Assembly (NCBI GenBank): GCA_937901455.1
Contig: CALDIA010000210.1
Coordinates: forward strand, 1 to 8,766
Reading direction: 5' to 3'
Source of the DNA: an uncultured Bacteroidales bacterium
Lineage (GTDB): Bacteria; Bacteroidota; Bacteroidia; Bacteroidales; WCHB1-69
Length of the DNA stretch: 8,766 nucleotides
A model generated the notes under the pieces. That model searched no databases, was not told where the DNA came from, and saw nothing but the letters and a program-made list of their open reading frames with translations. The position numbers and the translations under genes are program-made. This document shows, one piece after another, positions 1 to 6,788 of this stretch; the first letter of the stretch is position 1; the number at the start of each line of letters is the position of its first letter.

Positions 1-1
1 G

Positions 2-319
2 AAGGACTGGTGGGAGTTCCCGGGCGGCAAGATTGAACCCGGCGAGACGCCCGAGGAGGCCGTCCGCCGCGAAATATGGGAAGAATTGGAAACCCGCATC
101 TCCGTCGGAGAGCACCTGCACACTATTGAATGGGACTACCCCAAGTTCCACCTCACGATGCACTGCTTCCTCTGCACCGTGGAGAGCGGCTCGCTCACCC
201 TCCTCGAACACGAGGCCGCCCGCTGGCTCGCCCCCGACGAACTCGACAGCGTGCGGTGGCTGCCCGCCGACTGGGAAGTGATTGAATTGCTGAAAAAACG
301 GTGTGATAATCTGCGTTAA
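2..319 (+). CDS. Nudix hydrolase, MutT-like (8-oxo-dGTP/NTP pyrophosphohydrolase), 5'-truncated
   Basis: The frame is open from the window edge and ends at TAA 317-319, leaving 105 residues; the true start lies upstream. MutT-type enzymes are about 130 residues, so roughly 25 N-terminal residues are missing. A Nudix box is visible at about residues 9-31: GKIEPGE, seven residues, then REIWEE, which fits GX5EX7REUXEE; the usual following Gly is Glu. WEFPGGK just before the box, and the stretches FHLTMHCFLC and LLEHEAARWL after it, are typical of MutT-type (deoxy)nucleoside triphosphate pyrophosphohydrolases, which hydrolyse oxidised nucleotides such as 8-oxo-dGTP to the monophosphate in the cytoplasm. 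Exact substrate is inferred. An internal TTG at 86 would remove the Nudix box, so it is not the start. The last three codons and the stop lie inside the palindromic element at 311-373. Codon use is GC-rich compared with the ATPase that follows. Confidence 0.93.
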   Translation, partial: KDWWEFPGGKIEPGETPEEAVRREIWEELETRISVGEHLHTIEWDYPKFHLTMHCFLCTVESGSLTLLEHEAARWLAPDELDSVRWLPADWEVIELLKKRCDNLR

Positions 320-373
320 TTTGCGAGTTCTGCGGGCTTATTATTCTCCCGCAGAACTCGCGGAAATACGCAG
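311..373. repeat. Long palindromic intergenic element, possible terminator
   Basis: A perfect 14-bp inverted repeat (323-336 GCGAGTTCTGCGGG, 348-361 its complement) surrounds an 11-nt loop. An outer 5-bp pair (CTGCG 311-315, CGCAG 369-373) extends the stem across a 7-by-7 internal loop. It overlaps the end of the Nudix gene. There is no T-run after the stem, so it is not a classic intrinsic terminator, although it could still end or stabilise the transcript. From memory, TCTGCG/CGCAG-rich palindromes of this style recur between genes in Bacteroidota, which suggests a dispersed REP-like element; that is inference. Confidence 0.7.
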
Positions 374-404
374 ACGGGATACGACACGAGGAGGAAAATA
401 TTCC

Positions 405-434
405 TTGCCGGTTTCAATATTATTCGTATTTTTG
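405..434 (+). promoter_or_regulatory. Bacteroidota-type promoter for the ATPase gene
   Basis: The -33 TTG is at 405-407 and the -7 TATTTTTG at 427-434, with a 19-nt spacer. This fits the Bacteroidota consensus TTTG/TAnnTTTG. The expected start of transcription near 440 gives a leader of about 40 nt before the ATG at 480, which also argues against the long upstream extension of the frame. Confidence 0.6.
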
Positions 435-479
435 CATCGTGATTATTACGAAAAAAATCGTAACGAAAAAATGCGTAGT

Positions 480-1547
480 ATGGAAAACCCTTTTAAATTC
501 GGCACTATCGTGGAGGAGGATTACTTCACAGACAGAGTGAATGAGGTGGCTTATATCACCCAATTTGTAAAAAGTCCAAATCACCTGATTCTTACAAGTC
601 CGCGCCGGTTCGGCAAGAACAGCGTGGTAGCGAAATCCTTGAAAAATTGCAAGCGTAAGCACATCACCGTGAACCTCCAGCAGGTCACGTCGGTTTCCGA
701 TCTCTCGTCCAAGCTGCTTCGGGAATTTTTCAAAGTACATCCAATGGAACGTGTTCGACACCTGATCACCCACTTCCGCGTCGTTCCCACTGTCTCCACA
801 AACCCAATGACAGGCTCAATGGATGTATCGTTCCAGCCTGGTGTGGATGGCACTATGCTACTTGAAGATGTACTCACCTTGATCGAAAAGGCCCATTCAG
901 AGAAGGACAGAATGATCGTAGTGTTGGACGAGTTTCAGGAAATCCGCGACCTCGCCCCAAAGTTCGACCGCCAACTGCGTTCCATTATGCAGGAACAAAA
1001 AAATATCAACTACATCCTTCTGGGGAGTCAGGAAAGTATGATGTCTGAGATTTTCGAGAATAAAAAGTCTCCTTTTTACCATTTTGGCGAGATGATGCGG
1101 TTAGGGAAACTGCCCCGCGACGAGTTCCATCAGTATCTCTCAGAGCGTTTAAAAAATTGTTTTCCAGATATTTGCGAAGATTTGGCCAACCAAATTTTGG
1201 ACTACACTTTATGCCATCCGTATTACTCTCAGCAACTGGCTTCCAATATTTGGCAAGTAGGGATGTTACAGCCCGACAACGGAGATCCCTTCAAGACCGC
1301 AATTGACCATATTGTGACAACTCACGGTTTGGATTATGAACGTCTATGGATGAACTTCAACCGTACCAACAAATGGATTTTGCAGCGACTTTCATCAGGC
1401 AAACCGCTACAGTCGGGTGAACATCGCACCAGCACAATTTATAGTGCGTTAAAACGCCTGCAGAAAGATGGTTACATAATCTACACTGACCGATATGAGA
1501 TGGAAGACCCCTTTTTCCGAGAGTGGATCATCGTCAACAATGGATGA
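480..1547 (+). CDS. Archaeal-type AAA+/STAND-like ATPase with winged-helix C-terminus
   Basis: The protein has 355 residues. The start at 480 (MENPFKFG) matches the usual beginning of this family; ATG 471 is an alternative, and the frame is open further upstream but crosses the promoter. Residues about 1-270 form a P-loop ATPase of the 'predicted ATPase, archaeal type' family: Walker A-like SPRRFGKNS at 40-48, Walker B MIVVLDE at 145-151 followed by FQEI, then the LLGSQESMM region. HPYYSQQLASNIW is also typical of the family. The last 60 or so residues (KWILQRLSSGKPL to the end) look like a winged helix-turn-helix with the alternating TIYSALKRLQKDGYI pattern. Unusually, the residue after the P-loop Lys is Asn47 rather than Thr/Ser, with Ser48 following. 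Such proteins are common in mobile or defence-rich regions but their role is mostly unknown; a conflict or regulatory role is inference from its position ahead of vsr and abiE. Confidence 0.85.
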   Translation: MENPFKFGTIVEEDYFTDRVNEVAYITQFVKSPNHLILTSPRRFGKNSVVAKSLKNCKRKHITVNLQQVTSVSDLSSKLLREFFKVHPMERVRHLITHFRVVPTVSTNPMTGSMDVSFQPGVDGTMLLEDVLTLIEKAHSEKDRMIVVLDEFQEIRDLAPKFDRQLRSIMQEQKNINYILLGSQESMMSEIFENKKSPFYHFGEMMRLGKLPRDEFHQYLSERLKNCFPDICEDLANQILDYTLCHPYYSQQLASNIWQVGMLQPDNGDPFKTAIDHIVTTHGLDYERLWMNFNRTNKWILQRLSSGKPLQSGEHRTSTIYSALKRLQKDGYIIYTDRYEMEDPFFREWIIVNNG

Positions 1548-1668
1548 TTTTTGTTCACCCGCGAAACTCCACAGACCAATCCGTGCAAATACTGTGATTA
1601 TGCTTGTTACAAGATAATACCCGAACAGAAAAATGATGATACAGAAAAGTATAAACAGATAACGCCCT

Positions 1669-2223
1669 ATGACCGACACGATGACGCCCCAGCAGCGGCA
1701 CTATTGCATGTCGCGCATCCGCAGCAAGGACACCACGCCCGAGAAGCGTGTGCGGCAGTGGCTGTGGCGGCACGGCTACCGCTACCGCCTCAACGTGAAG
1801 GGCGTGCCGGGAAAACCCGACATCGTGATGCGCAAGTACCGCACGGCCATTTTCGTGAACGGGTGTTTCTGGCACGGACACGATGTACAATGTACAATGA
1901 ACAATGTACAATGTACAATTGAGGATTCTGCGTGTTGTAAGATTCCGAAGACAAACAGGGATTTTTGGGTGGCGAAGATCCGGCGGAATCAGGAACGCGA
2001 CCGTCGGAATTACCAGATTTTGCAGGAGAACGGTTGGCAAGTGATAGTGCTTTGGGAGTGTCAGCTGAAGCCCAAGAAACTGGAGCAGACGATGTTGCAA
2101 GTGGAAATCCAGCTTCACGACTTCTATATCAAGACCTTCGACCGCCGGTCGAAATCGTACATTCACATCGAAGAGGAGAGTCTGCCGATGGTGGCGGAGG
2201 ATCCGGAAGAGTATGGAGAATAA
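1669..2223 (+). CDS. vsr: Vsr: very short patch repair endonuclease with in-frame repeat insertion
   Basis: This 184-residue protein is a DNA mismatch endonuclease that nicks at T:G mismatches arising from deamination of 5-methylcytosine. QRHYCMSRIRSKDTTPEKRVR, then PGKPDIV, FVNGCFWHGH, IPKTNRDFW, NQERDRRN and VIVLWEC follow the Vsr order. Aligned by eye with E. coli Vsr, Asp51, Cys66, Phe67, Trp68, His69 and His71 keep the same numbers, and Cys131 corresponds to Cys117. Residue 64 is Asn where E. coli has His. The zinc ligand expected at position 73 is Val; Cys75, 82, 89 or 90 might replace it. Between His71 and IPKT there are about 13-14 extra residues encoded largely by five 7-bp repeats (1884-1918). 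The first ATG (1669) is chosen; the one at 1681 (MTPQQRH) is also possible. No cytosine methyltransferase gene is visible beside it. Whether the inserted version is active is unknown. Confidence 0.9.
   Translation: MTDTMTPQQRHYCMSRIRSKDTTPEKRVRQWLWRHGYRYRLNVKGVPGKPDIVMRKYRTAIFVNGCFWHGHDVQCTMNNVQCTIEDSACCKIPKTNRDFWVAKIRRNQERDRRNYQILQENGWQVIVLWECQLKPKKLEQTMLQVEIQLHDFYIKTFDRRSKSYIHIEEESLPMVAEDPEEYGE
1884..1918 (+). repeat. Heptanucleotide tandem array inside vsr
   Basis: Five contiguous 7-bp units are present: TGTACAA twice, TGAACAA once, TGTACAA twice. They encode VQCTMNNVQCT-like residues in vsr, between the conserved HGHD and IPKTN motifs. Seven is not a multiple of three, so each unit gained or lost shifts the vsr frame. 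Repeats of this AT-rich style usually lie between genes in Bacteroidota (recollection), so a copy in a coding region is unusual. Confidence 0.9.
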
Positions 2224-2237
2224 AGAAAATAGGGGTC

Positions 2238-2456
2238 ATGAAATTTGCTTTCAACGAGGAATATTTGGAGAAAAACAACCCCGATATGTGTTGGTTGTAC
2301 CCATTGCATTCAAATCCGTTGATTTCGGAAAGACTAAAAACAGCATTGGAGGAAAACGATGTCACCAGCGTGGAAACGATGGAAATAAACTCATATCTTT
2401 GTCGCAACGATGCCGAAGTACTCGGCAATATCTTTAAGGAACCCGGCGTGCGGTAG
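2238..2456 (+). CDS. Small hypothetical protein downstream of vsr
   Basis: A 72-residue ORF starts 14 nt after the vsr stop, with a purine-rich AGGGG at 2231-2235 only 2 nt before its ATG, too close for a good Shine-Dalgarno. It begins MKFAFNEEYLEKNNPDMCWL and ends IFKEPGVR. It is acidic and soluble-looking with no signal peptide or membrane segment; Cys18 and Cys55 are its only cysteines. I do not recognise a family. Close spacing suggests co-transcription with vsr. It could also be the remnant of a longer gene, since codon use turns irregular near its end and the AbiE promoter follows directly. Confidence 0.5.
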   Translation: MKFAFNEEYLEKNNPDMCWLYPLHSNPLISERLKTALEENDVTSVETMEINSYLCRNDAEVLGNIFKEPGVR

Positions 2457-2503
2457 AGATCATAAATCCAATAGTTTTGTTCTGTATATTTTTTTTACAA
2501 AAA

Positions 2504-2540
2504 TTTGGTTGAATCGAAAATTGTTGTATTTTTGCAACAA
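2504..2540 (+). promoter_or_regulatory. Promoter of the abiE operon with inverted repeat around the -7 box
   Basis: TTTG at 2504-2507 and TATTTTTG at 2527-2534 are separated by 19 nt, an excellent Bacteroidota promoter. The -7 box is bracketed exactly by TTGTTG (2521-2526) and CAACAA (2535-2540), a 6-bp inverted repeat. AbiEi antitoxins of studied systems repress their own operon by binding inverted repeats in the promoter, so this could be the operator; that role is inference. Expected leader to the ATG at 2603 is about 60 nt. Confidence 0.65.
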
Positions 2541-2602
2541 ATTTGCAGAAATAATCAGAAAGCGATTAATTTTGCTTATAGACAGAGAACAAGGCGATTA
2601 CG

Positions 2603-3418
2603 ATGGCAGAGATTAAATATTTGCAAGACTGGGTTACCCATGAAATGGTGAGAGGCCGGTACATTTTCACAAAGGAAGATGTGCTGAATTTGCACCTGCC
2701 CATTTCAGACCAAGCTTTGCAGAACAGTTTGACCCGACTGACTGATCGCGGCATTATCATGTCACCATGGCAAAATTTTTACGTCATCATACCCAATGAG
2801 TACAAGTTGAGAGGTGTTGTTCCTCCTTCGTTTTACATAGACAAGTTGATGAATTTCCTGAAACGCGAATACTACGTCTCGTTACTTACAGCTGCTGCGA
2901 TGAATGGAGCTTCGCATCAACGGGCCATGGTGTTCCAAGCAACGGTCAATGGAGGGCCTATCCGTTCAGGAGTGAAAAACGGTGTACGAGTACAATTCAC
3001 TCTAAGAAAAAATCTGCCACTTGAATTCACCAGGCGTGTGAAGACCTTGACTGGCTATATGACTGTGGCAGAACCTGAGTTAACTGCTTTGGACGTGGTG
3101 GCAGAAGAACGCAAAGTGGGAGGTGTGAGCCGTGCTGCTGAACTTTTAGTGGAACTATGCGAGGCAACCTCCTGGAATGACAAAAAGCTGCCATTGCTGA
3201 GTTATTTCAGCAGTGCCACCATTCAACGTCTTGGCTATCTACTTGAACAGATTGAAGAGCAGGATCAAGCAGACCAACTCTATACATTATGGAAACAAAC
3301 AGGCAGGATAATGCGAAAGACTCCACTGAAGCAAACGTATGCCGTTAGCGATGATATGCTCATAGACAAGCGTTGGAAAATTATTATAAACTACGAAGTT
3401 GAAATTGACGAAATATGA
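2603..3418 (+). CDS. abiEi: AbiEi-type antitoxin/transcriptional repressor (type IV TA)
   Basis: The protein has 271 residues. The N-terminal region (about 10-65) is a winged helix-turn-helix: TKEDVLNLHLPISDQALQNS, then LTRLTDRGIIM and the wing-like WQNFYVIIPNEY. The larger C-terminal part includes YYVSLLTAAAMNGASHQR (90-107) and the RVQF/LTALDVV stretches typical of the AbiEi antitoxin family. In characterised AbiE systems this protein represses the operon and counteracts the AbiEii nucleotidyltransferase without forming a stable complex with it, which is why the system is called type IV. The downstream gene overlaps by ATGA (3415-3418), indicating translational coupling and a two-gene operon. 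The family is known to act in abortive phage infection and plasmid stabilisation; activity here is inferred. The ATG at 2603 has no strong Shine-Dalgarno, as is usual in this phylum. Confidence 0.92.
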   Translation: MAEIKYLQDWVTHEMVRGRYIFTKEDVLNLHLPISDQALQNSLTRLTDRGIIMSPWQNFYVIIPNEYKLRGVVPPSFYIDKLMNFLKREYYVSLLTAAAMNGASHQRAMVFQATVNGGPIRSGVKNGVRVQFTLRKNLPLEFTRRVKTLTGYMTVAEPELTALDVVAEERKVGGVSRAAELLVELCEATSWNDKKLPLLSYFSSATIQRLGYLLEQIEEQDQADQLYTLWKQTGRIMRKTPLKQTYAVSDDMLIDKRWKIIINYEVEIDEI

Positions 3419-4221
3419 TTCCCCAATACTACATACAAGAATGGTACGAGCAAGTGCCTTGGAACACTGATGCGATGGTCGAACAAGACCTCATCATTTG
3501 CAAGGCCTTGGTCTGCATTTTCAGTGATGAATTTTTGGCTTCGCAACTGGCATTTCGGGGAGGTACGGCACTGCATAAGCTGTACCTTACTCCGCAATCT
3601 CGTTACAGCGAAGATATTGACCTCGTGCAAATCCATCCCGGTCCCATCAAACCCATCTTGTTCCGTCTTGGGGAGGTGCTGTCGTGGCTTCCTGGCAAAG
3701 TGACGAAGCAGAAACGGTACAACAACACGATGTTTTTCCGTATGGAATCTGAAGTTCCGCCGATACAACCTTTACGACTGAAAATTGAAATCAACTGCTA
3801 CGAGCATTTTAACGTTCTGGAATTGCAAAAAATGCCGTTTGAAGTCAATAACTCTTGGTTCAGCGGTAGATGCGAAATCACCACTTACACCCTTAACGAG
3901 TTGATTGGGACTAAGTTGCGATCCTTGTACCAAAGAAAAAAGGGGCGCGACTTGTTCGACTTGCAAGTGGCTTTGGAAAGCGGAAAGATAGACGTGGCAC
4001 GGGTGCTGGAATGCTATCAAAAGTATATGGAATTTGTGGTGGAAAAAGTTCCTACATACAAGCAGTTCGTGCAAAATATGGAACTGAAGTTGCAGACACC
4101 GGAATTTTTAGGAGATATGGATATATTGGTCCGCGAAGGGGCTGAACAATTCAATCCGAACAAGGCTTACGAGCTTGTCAAGAAAACCTTCATCGACCTA
4201 ATGCCCGGAAGTAGAGATTAG
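3415..4221 (+). CDS. abiEii: AbiEii/AbiGii-family nucleotidyltransferase toxin
   Basis: This 268-residue protein is the toxin partner of the preceding gene. The nucleotidyltransferase core is clear: FRGGTALHKLY at 47-57, followed by RYSEDIDLV at 63-71 with the metal-binding Asp67 and Asp69. A third acidic strand is likely Glu125 in LKIEIN. The family's later motif GTKLRSLYQRKKGRDLFDL spans 165-183, with Lys167, Arg178, Asp179 and Asp182. All the expected catalytic elements are present, so the enzyme looks intact. Related toxins (e.g. MenT-type) transfer nucleotides to tRNA or act as GTP-binding NTases and cause reversible growth arrest; the substrate here is unknown. The gene starts within the abiEi stop (ATGA) and shares its promoter. 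Only 31 nt separate it from the lipoprotein gene on the same strand. Confidence 0.93.
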   Translation: MIPQYYIQEWYEQVPWNTDAMVEQDLIICKALVCIFSDEFLASQLAFRGGTALHKLYLTPQSRYSEDIDLVQIHPGPIKPILFRLGEVLSWLPGKVTKQKRYNNTMFFRMESEVPPIQPLRLKIEINCYEHFNVLELQKMPFEVNNSWFSGRCEITTYTLNELIGTKLRSLYQRKKGRDLFDLQVALESGKIDVARVLECYQKYMEFVVEKVPTYKQFVQNMELKLQTPEFLGDMDILVREGAEQFNPNKAYELVKKTFIDLMPGSRD

Positions 4222-4252
4222 ATTTTTGCAAATAACAATTAAAAAACGTAAT

Positions 4253-5173
4253 ATGATGAAAAAAATCCTCTTTTTTGCCATCGTTGCGCTCCTGTTAGCG
4301 GCGTGCCAAGATTCTGAAAAACAGCTGCTGAAACGTGCGGCGGAACTGTGTCCGTACATCCCCGACCACGAACTGTCGGAGAAGTCGAAACCGTATATGA
4401 CAGCAGATTTCTACAACGTGCTGGACACGATGTTCAACCAGCTGCCGGAGTTCGAGGCCATGGACCACGAATGGCTCTACTATTTCGTGACCGGCAACGG
4501 CGGCACCATCGCCGATTTCGAAGTGACCGGCGTGGAAAAAAACGACAACACCAACGCGGTGGCCACCCTCAAGGTGCGCCAGAAATGGGAGGACGGCTCG
4601 TTTGACGAAAACTCTGACGTAGAGGAACATAAACTCTATATGGAGAAGGTGAACGGCCAATGGCTCATCTCCGACTTCGACGGGCACAAAGCCGACTGTA
4701 TCCGCCACATCGCTATCAACAAAAAGGAACAGGCGGTGCGCATCGCCATCAACAATTACTTGGTGCAGGAAATCGGCGAGCATTATCTGAAAGGCGAACG
4801 CTGCATCCCTATGATGATCATGGTGCACGAGGAGGAGGAACTTTTTATGGGTGACTTCTGGGTGCTCTGGTACGACCAGGCCGGTGACACGCTCAAGTGC
4901 GTCTCCGGCGGCAACCACTCGGGATTGATGACCCTGAAGAAGGAAGGCGACCAGTACAAGGTGGTCTCCTTCGATCAGACGGTCAATGGGGCCGGCAACG
5001 AGGCCAGCGCCCGGCGCATCTTCGGCGAGTATTTCGACATCTACCAGAACATCCACTCCAACGAGAAGGTTCGCGAAGCCGTCCGTCAGGAACAACTCCG
5101 CGAGTACGTGAAAAAACACAACCTCAACGTCAAATACTATCAGGACTACGGTTGGCCGGCTGTGGAATTGTAA
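4253..5173 (+). CDS. Two-domain hypothetical lipoprotein
   Basis: The 306-residue protein starts at tandem ATGs (4253, 4256). It has a short positive start, a hydrophobic segment and lipobox LAAC with Cys18, so it should be lipidated by signal peptidase II processing and anchored in the envelope. After Cys18 comes QDSEKQ, without a strong Asp/Glu-rich surface-export signal. Residues about 45-143 resemble NTF2-fold/DUF3828-like domains: YMTADFYNVL at 48-57 and strands ending GQWLISDFD. Residues about 158-306 form a second unit with GDFWVLWYDQAGDTLKCVSGG at 200-220 and the ending YVKKHNLNVKYYQDYGWP. I recall similar arrangements in uncharacterised Bacteroidales lipoproteins but cannot name a family. 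The gene follows abiEii closely but has a housekeeping-like, GC-rich codon use, so sharing the operon is uncertain; no good promoter is seen in the 31-nt gap. Confidence 0.85.
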   Translation: MMKKILFFAIVALLLAACQDSEKQLLKRAAELCPYIPDHELSEKSKPYMTADFYNVLDTMFNQLPEFEAMDHEWLYYFVTGNGGTIADFEVTGVEKNDNTNAVATLKVRQKWEDGSFDENSDVEEHKLYMEKVNGQWLISDFDGHKADCIRHIAINKKEQAVRIAINNYLVQEIGEHYLKGERCIPMMIMVHEEEELFMGDFWVLWYDQAGDTLKCVSGGNHSGLMTLKKEGDQYKVVSFDQTVNGAGNEASARRIFGEYFDIYQNIHSNEKVREAVRQEQLREYVKKHNLNVKYYQDYGWPAVEL

Positions 5174-5203
5174 GATCAGGAAACTGTGCTTCGTTGTGTA
5201 CAT

Positions 5204-5236
5204 AAAAAAGGTGAGTCTATCGACTCACCTTTCTTT
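5204..5236. terminator. Bidirectional intrinsic terminator between convergent genes
   Basis: An 11-bp perfect stem (5207-5217 AAAGGTGAGTC, 5222-5232 its complement) has a 4-nt loop TATC. It is followed on the + strand by TTTCTTTT and preceded by AAAAAA, which reads as a T-run on the minus strand. It lies between the stops of the lipoprotein and T9SS genes and should terminate both. Confidence 0.9.
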
Positions 5237-5240
5237 TGCG

Positions 5241-6734
5241 CTATTCTTTCACGATTTTGACGGTGGCGGTTCCGCCAGTTCCCATAAGTCGTGCTACGTA
5301 AACACCTTTCGCGTAACCACTCAAGTCTAGTTCGGAAATACCATTTGAGATGGATGCTGCAGCCACTTGCTTGCCATACATGTCATATACGATTACCTCG
5401 CCAGCTACTATGTTGCTGTGCACCATCACTCTTCCGCTTGTCGGGTTCGGACTGATTGAAACTTCCGACCTGGGTCTCTCCTCAATGCCGACTACAGACC
5501 TGGCGCCAATTGCCACATCGTCCACATATACACCTTCAGCATGGTGGCCTTCTCCTACGAACGAAATTTGGTAAGTGCTTGACGGATTGGGAAGTTCAAA
5601 TAACACAGACTCCCAATTGTCGGTGGGTATTGCGAAGTTGTAAATCTGATGCCACTCATCCTCAGCATTGGTTCTGTACCAAATTGATAGATAGTCAGCG
5701 GTATAAGTTCCTTGCAGCTGCTTGTGCTTGAAGGTGATTGTAGGGTCGGTTACAGCTGTGAGGTCCAAAGGCGCAGAAATGAGTCGTGCCTGACCGCCAT
5801 CCCAGATAAAGAAAGCAGTGTTATTGGGAAATAAGTAGCCAGGATCTACGGTCCAGTTGTCTGTCCCCGAGATAATCTCAGTTTGCCAGCATACAAAATC
5901 GTAGTGGGACTCAAAATCATCGTAATAGGGCTCTTGGTCAGTAACAACAATGACATCGCAAAGCGTGCTGAAGTAGATTGGTGTGGCCCATTCAGACTCG
6001 CTGTTGCCGCCGCAGTTGGCTTTCACGCGGAAGGTATAGTCGGTTTGGGCTGACAAACCCTCCATAAGGTAGGGTTGAGTGTTGACAACTGTCTCCACAC
6101 CGTTCAACTCTACTGTCCAACTTACTTCATCGCCAGTGGTGGACCAACTTAGCAATGCGGAGTTCTTAGTAATGTTGTCAACCGCCAAGTTGATGGGACG
6201 GGCGCAACTGGATGAGGAGGCCACCTCTATATTGTCCACAAAGAGGTAAAGGCCGCCAAGACCATGTGCATTGAAAGAGATTTGATAGGTGGCTGACAAG
6301 TTGGGTAGCACATAGGTCTGCTCATAAAAATTGTTGAAGTCGCTGAGACTATGGGTGCCCAGAATATGCCAACTGTCTGTTTCGGCGGAACGATAGCAGA
6401 CATCAAGCTGGTCGTAACCCATGAATCCCATCATGGCATAAGAAAAGGTTAATGTGGCTTCACTGACCGATGATATGTCAAGAACGGGCGAAATGAGCCG
6501 GCCTTCTGCACCCGAGTTCTCGTATGAAAACGAGGCGACCGATGATTGCGAACCCGTGAGTATAGACCAAATACCACCACCAGTGGAATCAATGGTCCAC
6601 AGATTGAATCCGCCGTTCTCAAAACCTTCTGTGAAAGATTGGCTGTCAGTGACAGGAATTGTGTTTTGGGCGAATAGTGGGGCGCCAGCAAAAAGCAGGC
6701 CCGTTAAAACTGCTAAAAGTACTTTTCTCATCAT
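5241..6734 (-). CDS. T9SS-secreted protein with two MAM-like (choice-of-anchor J) domains and one FN3 domain
   Basis: The 497-residue protein has a Sec signal peptide at 1-22 (MMRKVLLAVLTGLLFAGAPL, then FA before Gln23). A jelly-roll, MAM/choice-of-anchor-J-like domain covers about 33-172, from FTEGFENG to YLFVDNIEV. A fibronectin type III domain covers about 178-258, with NSALLSWSTT and YTFRVKANC. A second MAM-like domain covers about 265-410, from YYDDFESH to GVYVDDVAIG. The end (about 425-497) is a T9SS type A sorting domain: SISPNPTSGRVMV, VIVYDMYGKQV, LDLSGYAKGVYVARL and a terminal KIVKE. Such domains direct export across the outer membrane and are cleaved on attachment or release. No catalytic domain is seen, so an adhesin or carbohydrate/protein-binding role is inferred. 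The second ATG is at 6731. The stop lies 4 nt from the shared terminator. Confidence 0.93.
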   Translation of the reverse strand: MMRKVLLAVLTGLLFAGAPLFAQNTIPVTDSQSFTEGFENGGFNLWTIDSTGGGIWSILTGSQSSVASFSYENSGAEGRLISPVLDISSVSEATLTFSYAMMGFMGYDQLDVCYRSAETDSWHILGTHSLSDFNNFYEQTYVLPNLSATYQISFNAHGLGGLYLFVDNIEVASSSSCARPINLAVDNITKNSALLSWSTTGDEVSWTVELNGVETVVNTQPYLMEGLSAQTDYTFRVKANCGGNSESEWATPIYFSTLCDVIVVTDQEPYYDDFESHYDFVCWQTEIISGTDNWTVDPGYLFPNNTAFFIWDGGQARLISAPLDLTAVTDPTITFKHKQLQGTYTADYLSIWYRTNAEDEWHQIYNFAIPTDNWESVLFELPNPSSTYQISFVGEGHHAEGVYVDDVAIGARSVVGIEERPRSEVSISPNPTSGRVMVHSNIVAGEVIVYDMYGKQVAAASISNGISELDLSGYAKGVYVARLMGTGGTATVKIVKE

Positions 6735-6780
6735 GTGCGAAATGTTTATAGTTAGATGTTTTGGATAATTATTAGAATAA

Positions 6781-6788
6781 CAAAGTTA
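6781..6788 (-). promoter_or_regulatory. Possible proximal -7 element for the T9SS gene
   Basis: On the minus strand this reads TAACTTTG, matching TAnnTTTG, and would give a leader of about 40 nt. No TTG/TTTG is present at 19-21 nt upstream, so it is weaker than the distal candidate at 6949-6979. Confidence 0.3.

Noticed and set aside
33..281. 82-residue + strand frame at the left edge
   Set aside because: Out-of-frame shadow of the Nudix gene, with Ser/Pro/Arg-rich low-quality translation.
303..479. Upstream extension of the ATPase gene to a GTG at 303
   Set aside because: It would read through the palindromic element and the promoter, and homologous proteins start around MENPF.
1884..1918. 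Possible CRISPR array
   Set aside because: The 7-bp units are contiguous without spacers and lie within vsr; there are no cas genes.
1555..2166. 203-residue open frame on the minus strand, and a + strand frame at 1551-1922
   Set aside because: Both overlap vsr, whose motifs are unmistakable. The antisense frame reads the heptamers as NCTLYIVHCTLYIV-like low-complexity sequence.
4295..5203. 302-residue open frame on the minus strand
   Set aside because: It lies antisense to the lipoprotein gene, which has a lipobox and credible domains. The His/Val/Phe-rich antisense product reflects the GC-rich codon pattern of the real gene.
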